A DNA stretch of 64,000 bases from Tepidanaerobacter sp. GT38 (GTDB lineage: Bacteria; Bacillota; Thermosediminibacteria; Thermosediminibacterales; Tepidanaerobacteraceae): NCBI RefSeq assembly GCF_021991635.1, contig NZ_JAFFJA010000018.1, positions 1-64,000 on the forward strand, written 5' to 3'. The notes under the pieces are model-generated. The model was not told the DNA's origin and ran no database searches. It saw only the letters and a list, made by a program, of their open reading frames with translations. The stretch's first letter is position 1. Each line of letters begins with the position of its first letter. Positions 1 through 8,328 of this stretch are shown here, one piece after another. Made by a program: the position numbers and the translations under genes.

Positions 1-32
1 TTTTTCTACTCATAGCTATAAGCTTTTCGGAA

Positions 33-51
33 CCACGGGCATAGCCCGTGG
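33..51. repeat. Perfect inverted repeat 1 upstream of flbD
   Basis: An 8-bp perfect stem (CCACGGGC / GCCCGTGG) closes a 3-base loop (ATA). It is far richer in G+C than the surrounding DNA and has no T-run after it, so it is not a standard intrinsic terminator. It lies 17 bases before a second, longer hairpin (69-93) in the gap in front of flbD. A processing or stabilising element in the flagellar mRNA is an inference. Confidence 0.75.
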
Positions 52-68
52 TATTCGAATGACAATAA

Positions 69-93
69 CCGGGCTTGATTTCATCAAGCCCGG
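69..93. repeat. Perfect inverted repeat 2 upstream of flbD
   Basis: An 11-bp perfect stem (CCGGGCTTGAT / ATCAAGCCCGG) closes a TTC loop. GGGAATTTAAAGG follows rather than a T-run. The hairpin ends about 8 bases before the flbD SD (AAGGTG, about 102-107), so it could shield that mRNA end from 3'-5' decay or be a processing site. Whether the two hairpins form a dispersed repeat family cannot be judged from one window. Confidence 0.75.
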
Positions 94-116
94 GGAATTT
101 AAAGGTGTTGTGAAAA

Positions 117-317
117 GTGATAAAGCTTACAAAGCTCAATGGAAAAACATTTGTTCTCAATGCTGAATTGATTGAAACTGTAGAATCAACACCCGATACT
201 GTTGTAACACTGACTACTGGAAAAAAGTATATAGTTAATGAAGAAATTGATGAAATCGTAAGTAAAGTTATACAATACAAAAAACAAATCTTCAGCGGTG
301 AAACTCTTAAAACTTGA
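117..317 (+). CDS. flbD: Flagellar FlbD family protein
   Basis: A 66-residue protein with the compact FlbD pattern: an N-terminal IKLTKLNGKTFVLNAELIE segment followed by ETVESTPDTVVTLTTGKKYIV. FlbD proteins are short, soluble and encoded between flgE and motA in Firmicutes and spirochaetes; their exact job in flagellar assembly is not established. The start is GTG with AAGGTG upstream. The hook gene flgE would be expected just left of the window but is not visible. motA follows after 16 bases, so this is the first complete gene of the visible operon. Confidence 0.88.
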   Translation: MIKLTKLNGKTFVLNAELIETVESTPDTVVTLTTGKKYIVNEEIDEIVSKVIQYKKQIFSGETLKT

Positions 318-333
318 AGGGAAGTGCGGCGAA

Positions 334-1167
334 GTGCAACGCAGAGTAGATTACTCAACATTAGTTGGCGTTTTAAGCGGTGTTATACTTATAACTTACG
401 CTATATATAACGGAGGGACTATAAGAACATATTTAAGTTTAAATTCCTTCCTGATAACATTTGGAGGAACTGTGGCGGCAACTATAGTGTATTATCCTTT
501 CCCGAAATTAGCTCAGTTATTACAAGTCTTGAAAGTTGCTTTTACAGAAAAACCTTTAGAACCAAGTGACGTAATCAAAACTATTATAAGTCTTGCTGAA
601 ACTGCCCGTAGGGAAGGATTACTTGCTCTTGAGGATGCTGCTTATCAATTGAACGATGAGTTTATGCAAAAGGGCATTTTACTAATCGTTGATGGGACAG
701 ATCCAGAGCTCGTGAGGAATATAATGGAAACAGAGCTTCTCTTTTTAGAGGAAAGACATGGTGAAGGGCAGGGCATATTTCAAACCATGGGTACATTTGC
801 TCCTGCCTTTGGATTACTGGGAACTGTTATCGGGCTTATAAATATGCTAACTCAATTGGATAACCCTGATAGTATAGGAGCCGGTATGGCTGTGGCCCTT
901 GTTACTACCTTTTATGGTTCATTTCTTGCTAATGTTATTTTCTTACCGCTGGCAGGAAAACTTAAAGTGAGGAGCAGCGAAGAAATTCTTATCAAAGAAG
1001 TGATGATAGAAGGCATGTTGTCAATACAAGCTGGCGAAAACCCAAGAATTATTGAAGAAAAACTAAAAGCGTTTCTTGCGCCAGCCATCAGAAATGGTAT
1101 GAATTCAAATAAGAATGTTGAAAGTGGTGAAGACCTTGCCTGGCAGCATCAGACGGCGCATCAATAA
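334..1167 (+). CDS. motA: Flagellar motor stator protein MotA
   Basis: MotA forms the proton- or sodium-conducting stator ring with MotB and turns the FliG rotor. The protein has four hydrophobic segments (two near residues 8-55, two near 165-215) and a large cytoplasmic loop. The strongly conserved TFAPAFGLLGTVIGL at the third membrane segment and the charged ELLFLEERHGEG loop preceding it are the MotA hallmarks. The longest frame starts at 298, inside flbD. I prefer GTG 334 because GAAGGGA lies about 11 bases before it and the protein then begins VQRRVDYSTLVG, a normal MotA start. The 277 residues match the family. It overlaps motB. Confidence 0.95.
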   Translation: MQRRVDYSTLVGVLSGVILITYAIYNGGTIRTYLSLNSFLITFGGTVAATIVYYPFPKLAQLLQVLKVAFTEKPLEPSDVIKTIISLAETARREGLLALEDAAYQLNDEFMQKGILLIVDGTDPELVRNIMETELLFLEERHGEGQGIFQTMGTFAPAFGLLGTVIGLINMLTQLDNPDSIGAGMAVALVTTFYGSFLANVIFLPLAGKLKVRSSEEILIKEVMIEGMLSIQAGENPRIIEEKLKAFLAPAIRNGMNSNKNVESGEDLAWQHQTAHQ

Positions 1168-1882
1168 AAATGATGAGCAAATATCCAGTGCTCCCGGTTG
1201 GATGACCACCTATTCAGACCTAATTACACAAATTCTCATCTTTTTTGTCTTGCTTTTTTCCTTTTCTAGTATAGATAAAAGTAAATTTAATGCAGCAATG
1301 CTCTCTCTACAGGGTTCCTTGGGGATAATCGACGGTGGAATGGTTATACATGAAGGTGATTTTATTGAAGGAGGAGAAGTAGAAGAGTTATTGATTTCTG
1401 CTCAGGAACAACAGGAGTTTGAACTGCTGCAGGAAGAAGTGGAAGAAATCGTTACTGAAGAAAACCTAAAGGGAGTACAGGTAAATTTAGATGAGCGCGG
1501 CTTAGTCATTAGATTAATAGAGGGAGTTTTATTTGATTCTGGCAAAGCTGATATAAAAGATGAAGCTAAAGATATCTTGGATAAGCTTGCTCCATTACTT
1601 AAAGAAACACACAAACACATAAGAATAGAAGGTCACACTGACAATTTACCTATACATACCCGCGAATTTCCATCAAACTGGGAGTTATCTACTGCCAGGG
1701 CGGTTAATGTCGTAAAATACATGATTGAAAAACACAATTTTTCACCTTATATACTATCTGCAGCAGGATATGGTGAATATAGACCAATAGCTCCCAATGA
1801 CTCAGCCAAGAATAGATCACTAAATAGGCGAGTGGATATAATCATACTAAAATCCACATCAGAAGCTAGCGAACCTAAGTAA
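1115..1882 (+). CDS. motB: Flagellar motor stator protein MotB
   Basis: MotB is the peptidoglycan-binding stator partner of MotA. After a basic N-terminus comes PGWMTTYSDLITQILIFFVLLFSF, a single membrane segment carrying the proton-carrying Asp (in YSDL). The C-terminus is an OmpA-like domain with IEGHTDNLPI and NWELSTARA, the wall-binding signature. The longest frame begins at ATG 1115 within motA. TTG 1136, giving LPGSIRRRIN, is an alternative because GTGGTGAAG precedes it. The overlap of about 50 bases with motA suggests translational coupling. Confidence 0.94.
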   Translation: MLKVVKTLPGSIRRRINKNDEQISSAPGWMTTYSDLITQILIFFVLLFSFSSIDKSKFNAAMLSLQGSLGIIDGGMVIHEGDFIEGGEVEELLISAQEQQEFELLQEEVEEIVTEENLKGVQVNLDERGLVIRLIEGVLFDSGKADIKDEAKDILDKLAPLLKETHKHIRIEGHTDNLPIHTREFPSNWELSTARAVNVVKYMIEKHNFSPYILSAAGYGEYRPIAPNDSAKNRSLNRRVDIIILKSTSEASEPK

Positions 1883-1895
1883 AGGAGGATAGGCC

Positions 1896-2345
1896 TTGGC
1901 AACACAAAAGAGCGAAAATAGGAGTGGGTTGAGAAATGTTTTGTTGGTGGTTTTGGCGCTATTTATTTTAATGATTATGACTACCGGTGTAGCATATGTA
2001 GTAGCCAAAAATATTGCAGGTGGCAGCGTAAAATATGTAGAATCTTCAAGAGATCAGGTGGCATATAATGCGGGGGAATTTCTCACAAATTTAGCAGATA
2101 AGGGATACATTAAACTATCCATGGTTTATTTGCTAAATGATAAACAGTGCGAAAAGGAAGTTGTATCCAAGGATAGTGAAATTCGAGATAAAGTATTTAC
2201 GATACTAAGGTCAAAAACTCATGATTCAGTTAAGGACAGTAACGGTATGGAAGAGCTGAGGAAGGAAATCAAAGAAGCTTTAAATCAATTATTAAATGGC
2301 GGAAGAATTGTCGATGTTTATTTTACTGACATTATTGTAAATTAA
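1896..2345 (+). CDS. fliL: Flagellar basal body-associated protein FliL
   Basis: FliL is a single-pass membrane protein that surrounds the stator and supports torque. The 149 residues comprise a short basic N-terminus (KSENRSGLRN), one membrane segment near residues 14-38, and an extracellular domain that includes the typical LADKGYIKLSMVYLL strand. The start is TTG with a strong AAAGGAGG about 8 bases upstream. It lies between motB and fliM, as in most Firmicutes fla operons. Confidence 0.9.
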   Translation: MATQKSENRSGLRNVLLVVLALFILMIMTTGVAYVVAKNIAGGSVKYVESSRDQVAYNAGEFLTNLADKGYIKLSMVYLLNDKQCEKEVVSKDSEIRDKVFTILRSKTHDSVKDSNGMEELRKEIKEALNQLLNGGRIVDVYFTDIIVN

Positions 2346-2364
2346 GTGGATGGGGGCGAACACA

Positions 2365-3345
2365 TTGTCTGAAATACTTTCTCAAAATGAAATCGATGCA
2401 CTTTTAGCGGCCTTATCCACGGGAGAGGTAAAAGCTGAGGATATAAAAAACAAAGAATCGGATAAAAAAATAAAGCCTTATGATTTTAAGCGCCCTAATA
2501 AATTTTCAAAAGAACAGCTTCATACGTTGAGCATGATTCACGAAAATTTTGCCAGGCTACTTACAACATATCTTTCTGCCAAACTTAGAACCCTTGTACA
2601 AATCAATGTGTTCTTTGTTGAGCAGATGACCTACAATGAATTTATTATTTCGGTTGCAAATCCTTCACTTATAGCAGTTGTCGACTTTTCACCATTAAAA
2701 GGTGCTGCCCTTATTGAGATGAACCCAACGGTTGCATTTGCAATTATAGATAGATTGTTAGGAGGATCTGGAGAGTTTAACGAAAAATCCCGAGAACCGA
2801 CTGAAATTGAAAGCAGCATTATTAGTAGCGTCTTTAAAAAAATGACAAGCATTTTAACTGAGGCATGGCAGGATGTTGTAGAAATAAAGGCAACTATGGA
2901 AAAGCTAGAGACAAATTCTCAGTTTGTTCAATTGGTCTCACCTAATGAAGCTGTGGCCCTGATTACTTTTAATGCAAAAGTTGGCAACAGTGAAGGTATG
3001 ATAAACATTTGTATACCTCATATTGTTCTAGAACCAATAATATCAAAACTGTCTACACGAATATGGTTATCTACAAACAGTGAACAGCCTAAAATGGTAA
3101 AGGAAGTTATAACAAATAAGGTATATGATATGAAAACAGAAATTAGAGCAGAACTCGGCAGGTCTCATGTAACTGTGGGCGAGTTTATCAATCTATCAGT
3201 CGGAGATGTAATAACTTTGGATAAGTATATAAGTGATGGAATTGATTTATACGTAGAAGATAGATTGAAATATTCAGGAACTATAGGCGTTTATCGCAAT
3301 AAAATGGCAGTAAGAGTCCAAAAAACCTATGAAATGGAGGACTGA
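2365..3345 (+). CDS. fliM: Flagellar motor switch protein FliM
   Basis: FliM is the C-ring switch protein that binds phosphorylated CheY. The N-terminal LSQNEIDALLAAL is the CheY-P-binding peptide. A linker, the central CheC-like domain (GRLLGGSGEF-type signature, here DRLLGGSGEFNEK) and a C-terminal SpoA/FliN-like domain follow. The frame is open from ATG 2350, but TTG 2365 gives the usual family start (MSEILSQNEI) and has GGGGGCGA at the right distance, so I chose it. fliY follows 4 bases after the stop. Confidence 0.95.
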   Translation: MSEILSQNEIDALLAALSTGEVKAEDIKNKESDKKIKPYDFKRPNKFSKEQLHTLSMIHENFARLLTTYLSAKLRTLVQINVFFVEQMTYNEFIISVANPSLIAVVDFSPLKGAALIEMNPTVAFAIIDRLLGGSGEFNEKSREPTEIESSIISSVFKKMTSILTEAWQDVVEIKATMEKLETNSQFVQLVSPNEAVALITFNAKVGNSEGMINICIPHIVLEPIISKLSTRIWLSTNSEQPKMVKEVITNKVYDMKTEIRAELGRSHVTVGEFINLSVGDVITLDKYISDGIDLYVEDRLKYSGTIGVYRNKMAVRVQKTYEMED

Positions 3346-3349
3346 TTCG

Positions 3350-4474
3350 ATGGATGAGCAGCTGTTATCCTCTGAAGAGATAAGAGCACTTACAAAAGGT
3401 TTATTAGAATCTGAAAATCAAATAACAAAAGAAGAAATTGACACATTAGGGGAGATCGGCAATATTTCTATAGGAACATCAGCTACTACTCTGTATTCTC
3501 TGCTTCGAAATAAAGTTACAATTACTACCCCAAAAGTATTTATTACAAGTATACAAAAGTTAAAAGAAGCTCATCCTATACCATTTATTAGTGTTGAGGT
3601 TTCTTATACAAAGGGATTGAGTGGTAGTAATTTAATGATAATTAAGGAAAACGATGCAAAAGTCATTGCTGATTTAATGATGGGAGGTGATGGTAGTAAT
3701 ACTGATGTAGAACTGGATGACATGCGAATGAGTGCTGTTGGAGAAGCAATGAATCAGATGATGGGGTCTGCTGCTACTTCTTTATCAACAATGTTAAAAA
3801 AGGATATCAACATATCACCTCCACGTTTGACAAAAATAAATTTGGCTACAGATTCGTTAAAAGGGTATTTTGATGAATTTGAAGATATAGTAACTATATC
3901 TTTTAATATGGAAGTTGGAGACTTTTTGAAAACTGAAATAATGCAATTGATGCAAATTCCTTTTGCAAAAAACCTGGTTCAACAACTCTATGCCCTGTCA
4001 ACAACACCAGACCAACCTGATTTTGAGGCGGAAAGCTCAAGGTTAAATGAAGAGAAAGAACAGAAGTCTGTTCAAATTGCACAGGAGCGAAAAGATATGT
4101 TAAAAAAAGAACCTGAAAAAAATTTGCAAGCAACAGCTAATAATGCCACGGCTAACGTTCAAGTGAAACCAGTTCAATTTCAGCATTTTGAAGAAGAACC
4201 AATGCATACAAGTGGTTCAAGTCTAGATTTGATATTAGATGTTCCGTTGGAAGTGACTGTAGAACTGGGAAGGACAAGTAAGACCATAAAAGAGATCTTA
4301 GATATATCTCCCGGAACCATTGTAGAATTAGATAAAATGGCGGGAGAGCCAGTTGATATTTTAGTTAATGGTAAGCTAGTGGCCAAAGGTGAAGTTGTGG
4401 TCATAGATGAAAACTTTGGCGTTAGAATTACAGAAATATTAAACTCTATTGATAGGGTTAAGAGTTTACAGTAA
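3350..4474 (+). CDS. fliY: Flagellar switch phosphatase FliY (CheC-FliN fusion)
   Basis: FliY is a C-ring protein that also removes phosphate from CheY-P. The N-terminal half is CheC-like with two active-site motifs of the E-x2-N type (EIGN in IDTLGEIGNISIG, and EAMN in VGEAMNQMMG). A low-complexity Glu/Lys/Ala-rich linker follows, then a FliN/SpoA domain (LDVPLEVTVELGRT ... GEVVVIDENFGVRITEI). ATG 3350 was chosen because GGAGG lies 9 bases upstream; the frame itself opens at 3329. It substitutes for FliN in Firmicutes, and no separate fliN is present. Confidence 0.95.
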   Translation: MDEQLLSSEEIRALTKGLLESENQITKEEIDTLGEIGNISIGTSATTLYSLLRNKVTITTPKVFITSIQKLKEAHPIPFISVEVSYTKGLSGSNLMIIKENDAKVIADLMMGGDGSNTDVELDDMRMSAVGEAMNQMMGSAATSLSTMLKKDINISPPRLTKINLATDSLKGYFDEFEDIVTISFNMEVGDFLKTEIMQLMQIPFAKNLVQQLYALSTTPDQPDFEAESSRLNEEKEQKSVQIAQERKDMLKKEPEKNLQATANNATANVQVKPVQFQHFEEEPMHTSGSSLDLILDVPLEVTVELGRTSKTIKEILDISPGTIVELDKMAGEPVDILVNGKLVAKGEVVVIDENFGVRITEILNSIDRVKSLQ

Positions 4475-4490
4475 TAGGAGGTTGAGGTTA

Positions 4491-4853
4491 ATGGGAGGAA
4501 TATTAATAGTAGATGATGCTGCTTTTATGAGAATGATGATAAAAGACATACTGACCAAAAATGGATATACTGTGGCAGGAGAGGCTGAAAATGGAGCTGT
4601 TGCTGTAAAAACTTATGAAGAACTAAGACCAGATTTGGTTATTATGGATATAACCATGCCTGAGATGGATGGTATTGAGGCCGTCAGAAAAATAAAAGCA
4701 AGTGACCCTTCGGCACGAATTATCATGTGTTCTGCTATGGGACAACAGGCAATGGTAATAGATGCTATACAGGCCGGTGCCAGAGATTTTGTTGTAAAAC
4801 CATTTCAACCTGAAAGGGTTATTGAAGCAGTAAGAAAAGCGCTGGCTTCTTAA
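4491..4853 (+). CDS. cheY: Chemotaxis response regulator CheY
   Basis: A 120-residue single-domain receiver. Key residues are all visible: the acidic pair in IVDDAAFMR, the phosphoacceptor Asp in VIMDITMPEMDG, the Ser switch residue in MCSAMGQ and the conserved Lys in VVKPF. Once phosphorylated by CheA it acts on FliM; FliY and CheC reset it. ATG 4491 is preceded by AGGAGG. The longest frame starts at 4449 inside fliY but has no ribosome binding site. Confidence 0.95.
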   Translation: MGGILIVDDAAFMRMMIKDILTKNGYTVAGEAENGAVAVKTYEELRPDLVIMDITMPEMDGIEAVRKIKASDPSARIIMCSAMGQQAMVIDAIQAGARDFVVKPFQPERVIEAVRKALAS

Positions 4854-4866
4854 TGAGGTTTTTTCA

Positions 4867-5397
4867 ATGAGCAAAAACACCGTTTCCATTATTTTGTTTA
4901 CAATATTAGTAGTACTTTTTGCCACAACACAAGTACTTGCAAATCCTGTGAACATAGACGACTTAGAAAAATATGACTTTGATATCTCAGGCGATATTAC
5001 AAATCCAGCGATTTCAAGACCATTAAGTGTTATGACTTTTGTTGTATATTTTATATTTTTCGTCCTAGTAGCTGCTTTGGCTTATTTTACGACGCGTTGG
5101 ATAAGCAAATATCAGATGAAAATAAGGGTAAAAAGCAAATACATGGAGGTAATTGATAGTTTACAACTTAGTGGAGATAATGCACTTTACATTGTAAAAT
5201 CACCTGAGGGCTTATTGCTTCTCGGCACTGGAAAAGAAGGTGTGCATTTGTTGGAAAAGTTAGGTTCTGAAGAAGCGGAACTGATTATGCAAGCTGAGGA
5301 AAATCTCATGGAGGATAGTTTTTCAGTTCATTTAGGGAATTACTTAAGCAAAATTAAAGGAATTACTGAACATAACAAATTTGGTGGGAAAAAATGA
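4867..5397 (+). CDS. fliO: Flagellar export apparatus protein FliO (FliZ type)
   Basis: A 176-residue membrane protein in the fliO position. It has an N-terminal signal-like segment (residues 5-26, ending VLANP), a short exposed region, a membrane segment (about 54-77, ending in RWISKYQ) and a cytoplasmic domain with the family strand VIDSLQLSGDNALYIVK. FliO assists assembly of the FliP ring of the flagellar type III export gate. It overlaps fliP by 4 bases (ATGA). FliO is poorly conserved, so the call rests on position and architecture. Confidence 0.85.
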   Translation: MSKNTVSIILFTILVVLFATTQVLANPVNIDDLEKYDFDISGDITNPAISRPLSVMTFVVYFIFFVLVAALAYFTTRWISKYQMKIRVKSKYMEVIDSLQLSGDNALYIVKSPEGLLLLGTGKEGVHLLEKLGSEEAELIMQAEENLMEDSFSVHLGNYLSKIKGITEHNKFGGKK

Positions 5398-6173
5398 TTA
5401 TACAGAAAAGTTTTAGGCTAAAAACAATATATACAACCTTGTTTCTTATTAATATGATAAATATACATAAAACAGCATTTGCTGCTCCTGAGGATTTTCC
5501 AATACCATCTTTTCCTTTTATAGAACCCGCTGAGACTCCAGGCGATGTGAGTTTAACTCTGCAAGTAATATTGCTACTTACTATCCTATCACTTGCACCT
5601 TCAATTTTAATAATGCTCACATCTTTTACCAGAACTATTATTGTGCTTTCCTTTGTCAGAAACGGAATGGGAGTCCAGCAAGTTCCGCCTACTCAGGTGC
5701 TTATAGGTCTTGCTTTGTTTCTGACTATATTCATAATGGCTCCGGTGTGGAGCCAGATAAACGAACAGGCACTTCAACCTTACATAAATCAGGAAATCAA
5801 TACAACTGAAGCACTACAAAGGGCTCAGGTTCCTTTACGCGATTTTATGTTTAGGCAGACAAGAGAAAAAGATTTAGCCCTTTTTGTTCACTATGCTAAG
5901 CTGGAAAAGCCCGTAGATTCTCTTGACGATATCCCTACTTATGTATTGATTCCTGCCTTTATAATAAGTGAGTTAAAAACCGCCTTTCAAATGGGTTTTG
6001 TAATATTTATACCTTTTTTAATTATAGATATGATTGTGTCAAGTACCCTTATGTCGATGGGAATGTTAATGTTGCCACCCATAATGATATCATTGCCTTT
6101 TAAGATTTTGTTGTTTGTTATGGTAGATGGTTGGAATTTGGTAATAAATTCTATAATCACTGGATTCCGTTGA
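5394..6173 (+). CDS. fliP: Flagellar type III export gate protein FliP
   Basis: FliP is the main subunit of the export gate. The protein has an N-terminal signal peptide (to about residue 30, ending AFAAPE) and hydrophobic segments carrying the FliP signatures: LAPSILIMLTSFTRTIIVLSFVRNGMG near residues 65-90 and PPTQVLIGLALFLTIF after it. A C-terminal VSSTLMSMGMLMLPP segment completes it. 259 residues fit the family. It is translationally coupled to fliO and sits 23 bases before fliQ. Confidence 0.96.
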   Translation: MIIQKSFRLKTIYTTLFLINMINIHKTAFAAPEDFPIPSFPFIEPAETPGDVSLTLQVILLLTILSLAPSILIMLTSFTRTIIVLSFVRNGMGVQQVPPTQVLIGLALFLTIFIMAPVWSQINEQALQPYINQEINTTEALQRAQVPLRDFMFRQTREKDLALFVHYAKLEKPVDSLDDIPTYVLIPAFIISELKTAFQMGFVIFIPFLIIDMIVSSTLMSMGMLMLPPIMISLPFKILLFVMVDGWNLVINSIITGFR

Positions 6174-6196
6174 GCTTTTAAGGAAGTGATAAAATA

Positions 6197-6466
6197 ATGA
6201 CTCAAGAAACAGTAATTTACTTAGCTAGAGAAGCACTATCAGTGGTACTGTTAGTATCTGCGCCTATTTTGGGTCTTGGTATGTTGGTGGGAATTGTTGT
6301 CAGTATTCTTCAGGCCACAACGCAAATACAGGAACAAACCCTTACTTTTGTTCCAAAAATCATTGCAGTTATAGCTGCAATTATTATATTTGGGCCTTGG
6401 ATGTTAACGGTTATAACGGATTTTACCCAAAAATTGTATTATGAACTTCCCAAATTTATAAATTAG
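6197..6466 (+). CDS. fliQ: Flagellar export gate protein FliQ
   Basis: An 89-residue protein with two membrane helices, the fixed FliQ size. GLGMLVGIVVSILQATTQIQEQTLTFVPKI is the family signature, spanning residues about 25-55. It packs round FliP and FliR in the export gate. AAGGAAGTG precedes the ATG. Confidence 0.95.
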   Translation: MTQETVIYLAREALSVVLLVSAPILGLGMLVGIVVSILQATTQIQEQTLTFVPKIIAVIAAIIIFGPWMLTVITDFTQKLYYELPKFIN

Positions 6467-6477
6467 GTTAGGATACT

Positions 6478-7254
6478 ATGCAAATAAGTTTAGAAACAGC
6501 TTTATTAAAATTTCTACTTATATTATTTAGATGTTTAGGTTATATGCTAATTACCCCAGTATTTGGTAGGCGCGAAATTCCTGCACAGGCGAAAATAGGC
6601 CTGGCAGCGCTTTTGTCCATCATTGTTTACCCTTTTATTCCTGATATAAATTTTAGCGACAATTTATGGATTTTGGCTGCAAGTACATTAAAAGAATTTA
6701 TTACTGGGATAACAATTGGGTATGGGGCTTTTTTGCTCTTTTCTTCCCTTTATCTAGCAGGTGAGATAATTGATATGGAAATGGGCTTTGGAATAGTAAA
6801 TGTATTGGATGTTCAAAGTAATACACAAGTGCCTCTTATGGGAAATTATTTTTATATTTTAACAATACTTTTATTTTTAACTGCTAATGGCCATCATATG
6901 TTAATTTCAGCTATTATAAAAAGCTACGATTTGCTACCCCTCAGCGAAGCTGTATTTCAAGAGGGCCTATTGAATGCATTAATCGTAAGTTTTAAAGACA
7001 TGTTTTTGCTTGGAGTAAAAATAGCCTTGCCAGTAGTTTCTGTTATTTTTTTAACAGATTTGGCTTTAGCACTTATTGCGAGAACGGTTCCTCAAATGAA
7101 TGTGTTTATGGTTGGCCTTCCTGTAAAAATAGCCGTGGGAATGATAAGCATGATTATGGTTTTCCCCATGTTTTTTATAATATTAGATGCTGTTTACAAC
7201 GGCACCTATGAAAACATTCTAATAACAATTAAAGAAATGTTGGTAAGACCGTGA
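6478..7254 (+). CDS. fliR: Flagellar export gate protein FliR
   Basis: FliR completes the FliP5-Q4-R1 gate. The 258 residues are almost wholly hydrophobic with six or so membrane segments. Family features include the N-terminal CLGYMLITPVFGRREIPAQAKIGLA and the central GEIIDMEMGFGIVNVLDVQ. The stop overlaps the flhB start (GTGA), so the two are coupled. Confidence 0.95.
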   Translation: MQISLETALLKFLLILFRCLGYMLITPVFGRREIPAQAKIGLAALLSIIVYPFIPDINFSDNLWILAASTLKEFITGITIGYGAFLLFSSLYLAGEIIDMEMGFGIVNVLDVQSNTQVPLMGNYFYILTILLFLTANGHHMLISAIIKSYDLLPLSEAVFQEGLLNALIVSFKDMFLLGVKIALPVVSVIFLTDLALALIARTVPQMNVFMVGLPVKIAVGMISMIMVFPMFFIILDAVYNGTYENILITIKEMLVRP

Positions 7255-8327
7255 ACTTACAATTATTTGCCCAGGAAAAGACAGAAAAAGCTACCCCTAG
7301 GCGGCGTCAGAAGGCAAGAGAAAGAGGCCAAGTTTTTTCAAGCAGGGAACTAAACTCTGCTTTTATTCTACTGGCAAGTTTTATTATATTTAGAATTGCA
7401 GGCAGAAATTCAACTGTCAGTATGACGCAGATTTTTAACTATTTTTTAATTGATTCAATAAACAGAGAAGATATCTTTACACAAATCGGAATTATTTCAC
7501 TGTTTTACGAGACACTAAGACTTATATTAAGAGTAGTTTTTCCCATAATACTTGGTATTTTTTGTTTGAGTTTGCTAGTAAATTACATGCAGGTTGGATT
7601 TGTATTAAGTTTGGAGCCCATTTCACCTAAGCTTGAGCGAATAAACCCCTTAGAAGGCCTGAAGCGTATTTTTTCTAGAAGAAGCCTTCTTGAGCTGTTA
7701 AAATCGATTTTCAAAATTTCCCTAATAGCTTATGTGGTTTATACTGTTATCAACAAACATAAAAATTTATTTACTTTAATGTTGGATATGAGCTTAGGCG
7801 ATTCATTGAGCCTGATTCTGAGCATAGCTTTTGAAATGGGTATTAGAGCAGCTATCACATTATTAATAATGGCGGTTTTTGATTACTTTTATCAATGGTA
7901 TGAATACGAAAAAGGCCTTATGATGTCAAAGCAAGACATTAAAGAAGAATATAAAGAAGTAGAGGGCAATCCTCAGATAAAGTCAAGGATCAGGCAAATT
8001 CAACGACAGATGGCTCGTAGCAGGATGATGAAAGATGTGGAAAAAGCTGATGTCATAATTACAAATCCAACACATTATGCGGTAGCTCTTGCATATGATT
8101 CTGCTTTACATTTTGCACCTGTGGTGCTGGCCAAAGGCGTCGATAAGCTGGCTGAAAGAATAAAGGAAATTGCTTTAAAAAAGGACATTCCCATTGTCGA
8201 AAATAAGGAATTGGCTCAAACCCTGTATAAGACCGTGGAAGTTGGAGACGTAATACCGGAGTCATTATATAATGCAGTAGCAGAAATATTGGCCTTTGTT
8301 TACAGTATGAGGGAGAGGAGGTTATAA
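7251..8327 (+). CDS. flhB: Flagellar export switch protein FlhB
   Basis: FlhB sets substrate specificity of the flagellar export machine. The N-terminus (EKTEKATPRRRQKARERGQVF) is the classic FlhB start, followed by four membrane segments and a cytoplasmic domain from about residue 215. The autocleavage motif NPTH is present (TNPTHYAVALAYD), as is the MSKQDIKEEYKEVEGNP helix. The start is GTG inside the fliR stop codon. 358 residues match the family. Confidence 0.96.
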   Translation: MNLQLFAQEKTEKATPRRRQKARERGQVFSSRELNSAFILLASFIIFRIAGRNSTVSMTQIFNYFLIDSINREDIFTQIGIISLFYETLRLILRVVFPIILGIFCLSLLVNYMQVGFVLSLEPISPKLERINPLEGLKRIFSRRSLLELLKSIFKISLIAYVVYTVINKHKNLFTLMLDMSLGDSLSLILSIAFEMGIRAAITLLIMAVFDYFYQWYEYEKGLMMSKQDIKEEYKEVEGNPQIKSRIRQIQRQMARSRMMKDVEKADVIITNPTHYAVALAYDSALHFAPVVLAKGVDKLAERIKEIALKKDIPIVENKELAQTLYKTVEVGDVIPESLYNAVAEILAFVYSMRERRL

Positions 8328-8328
8328 A

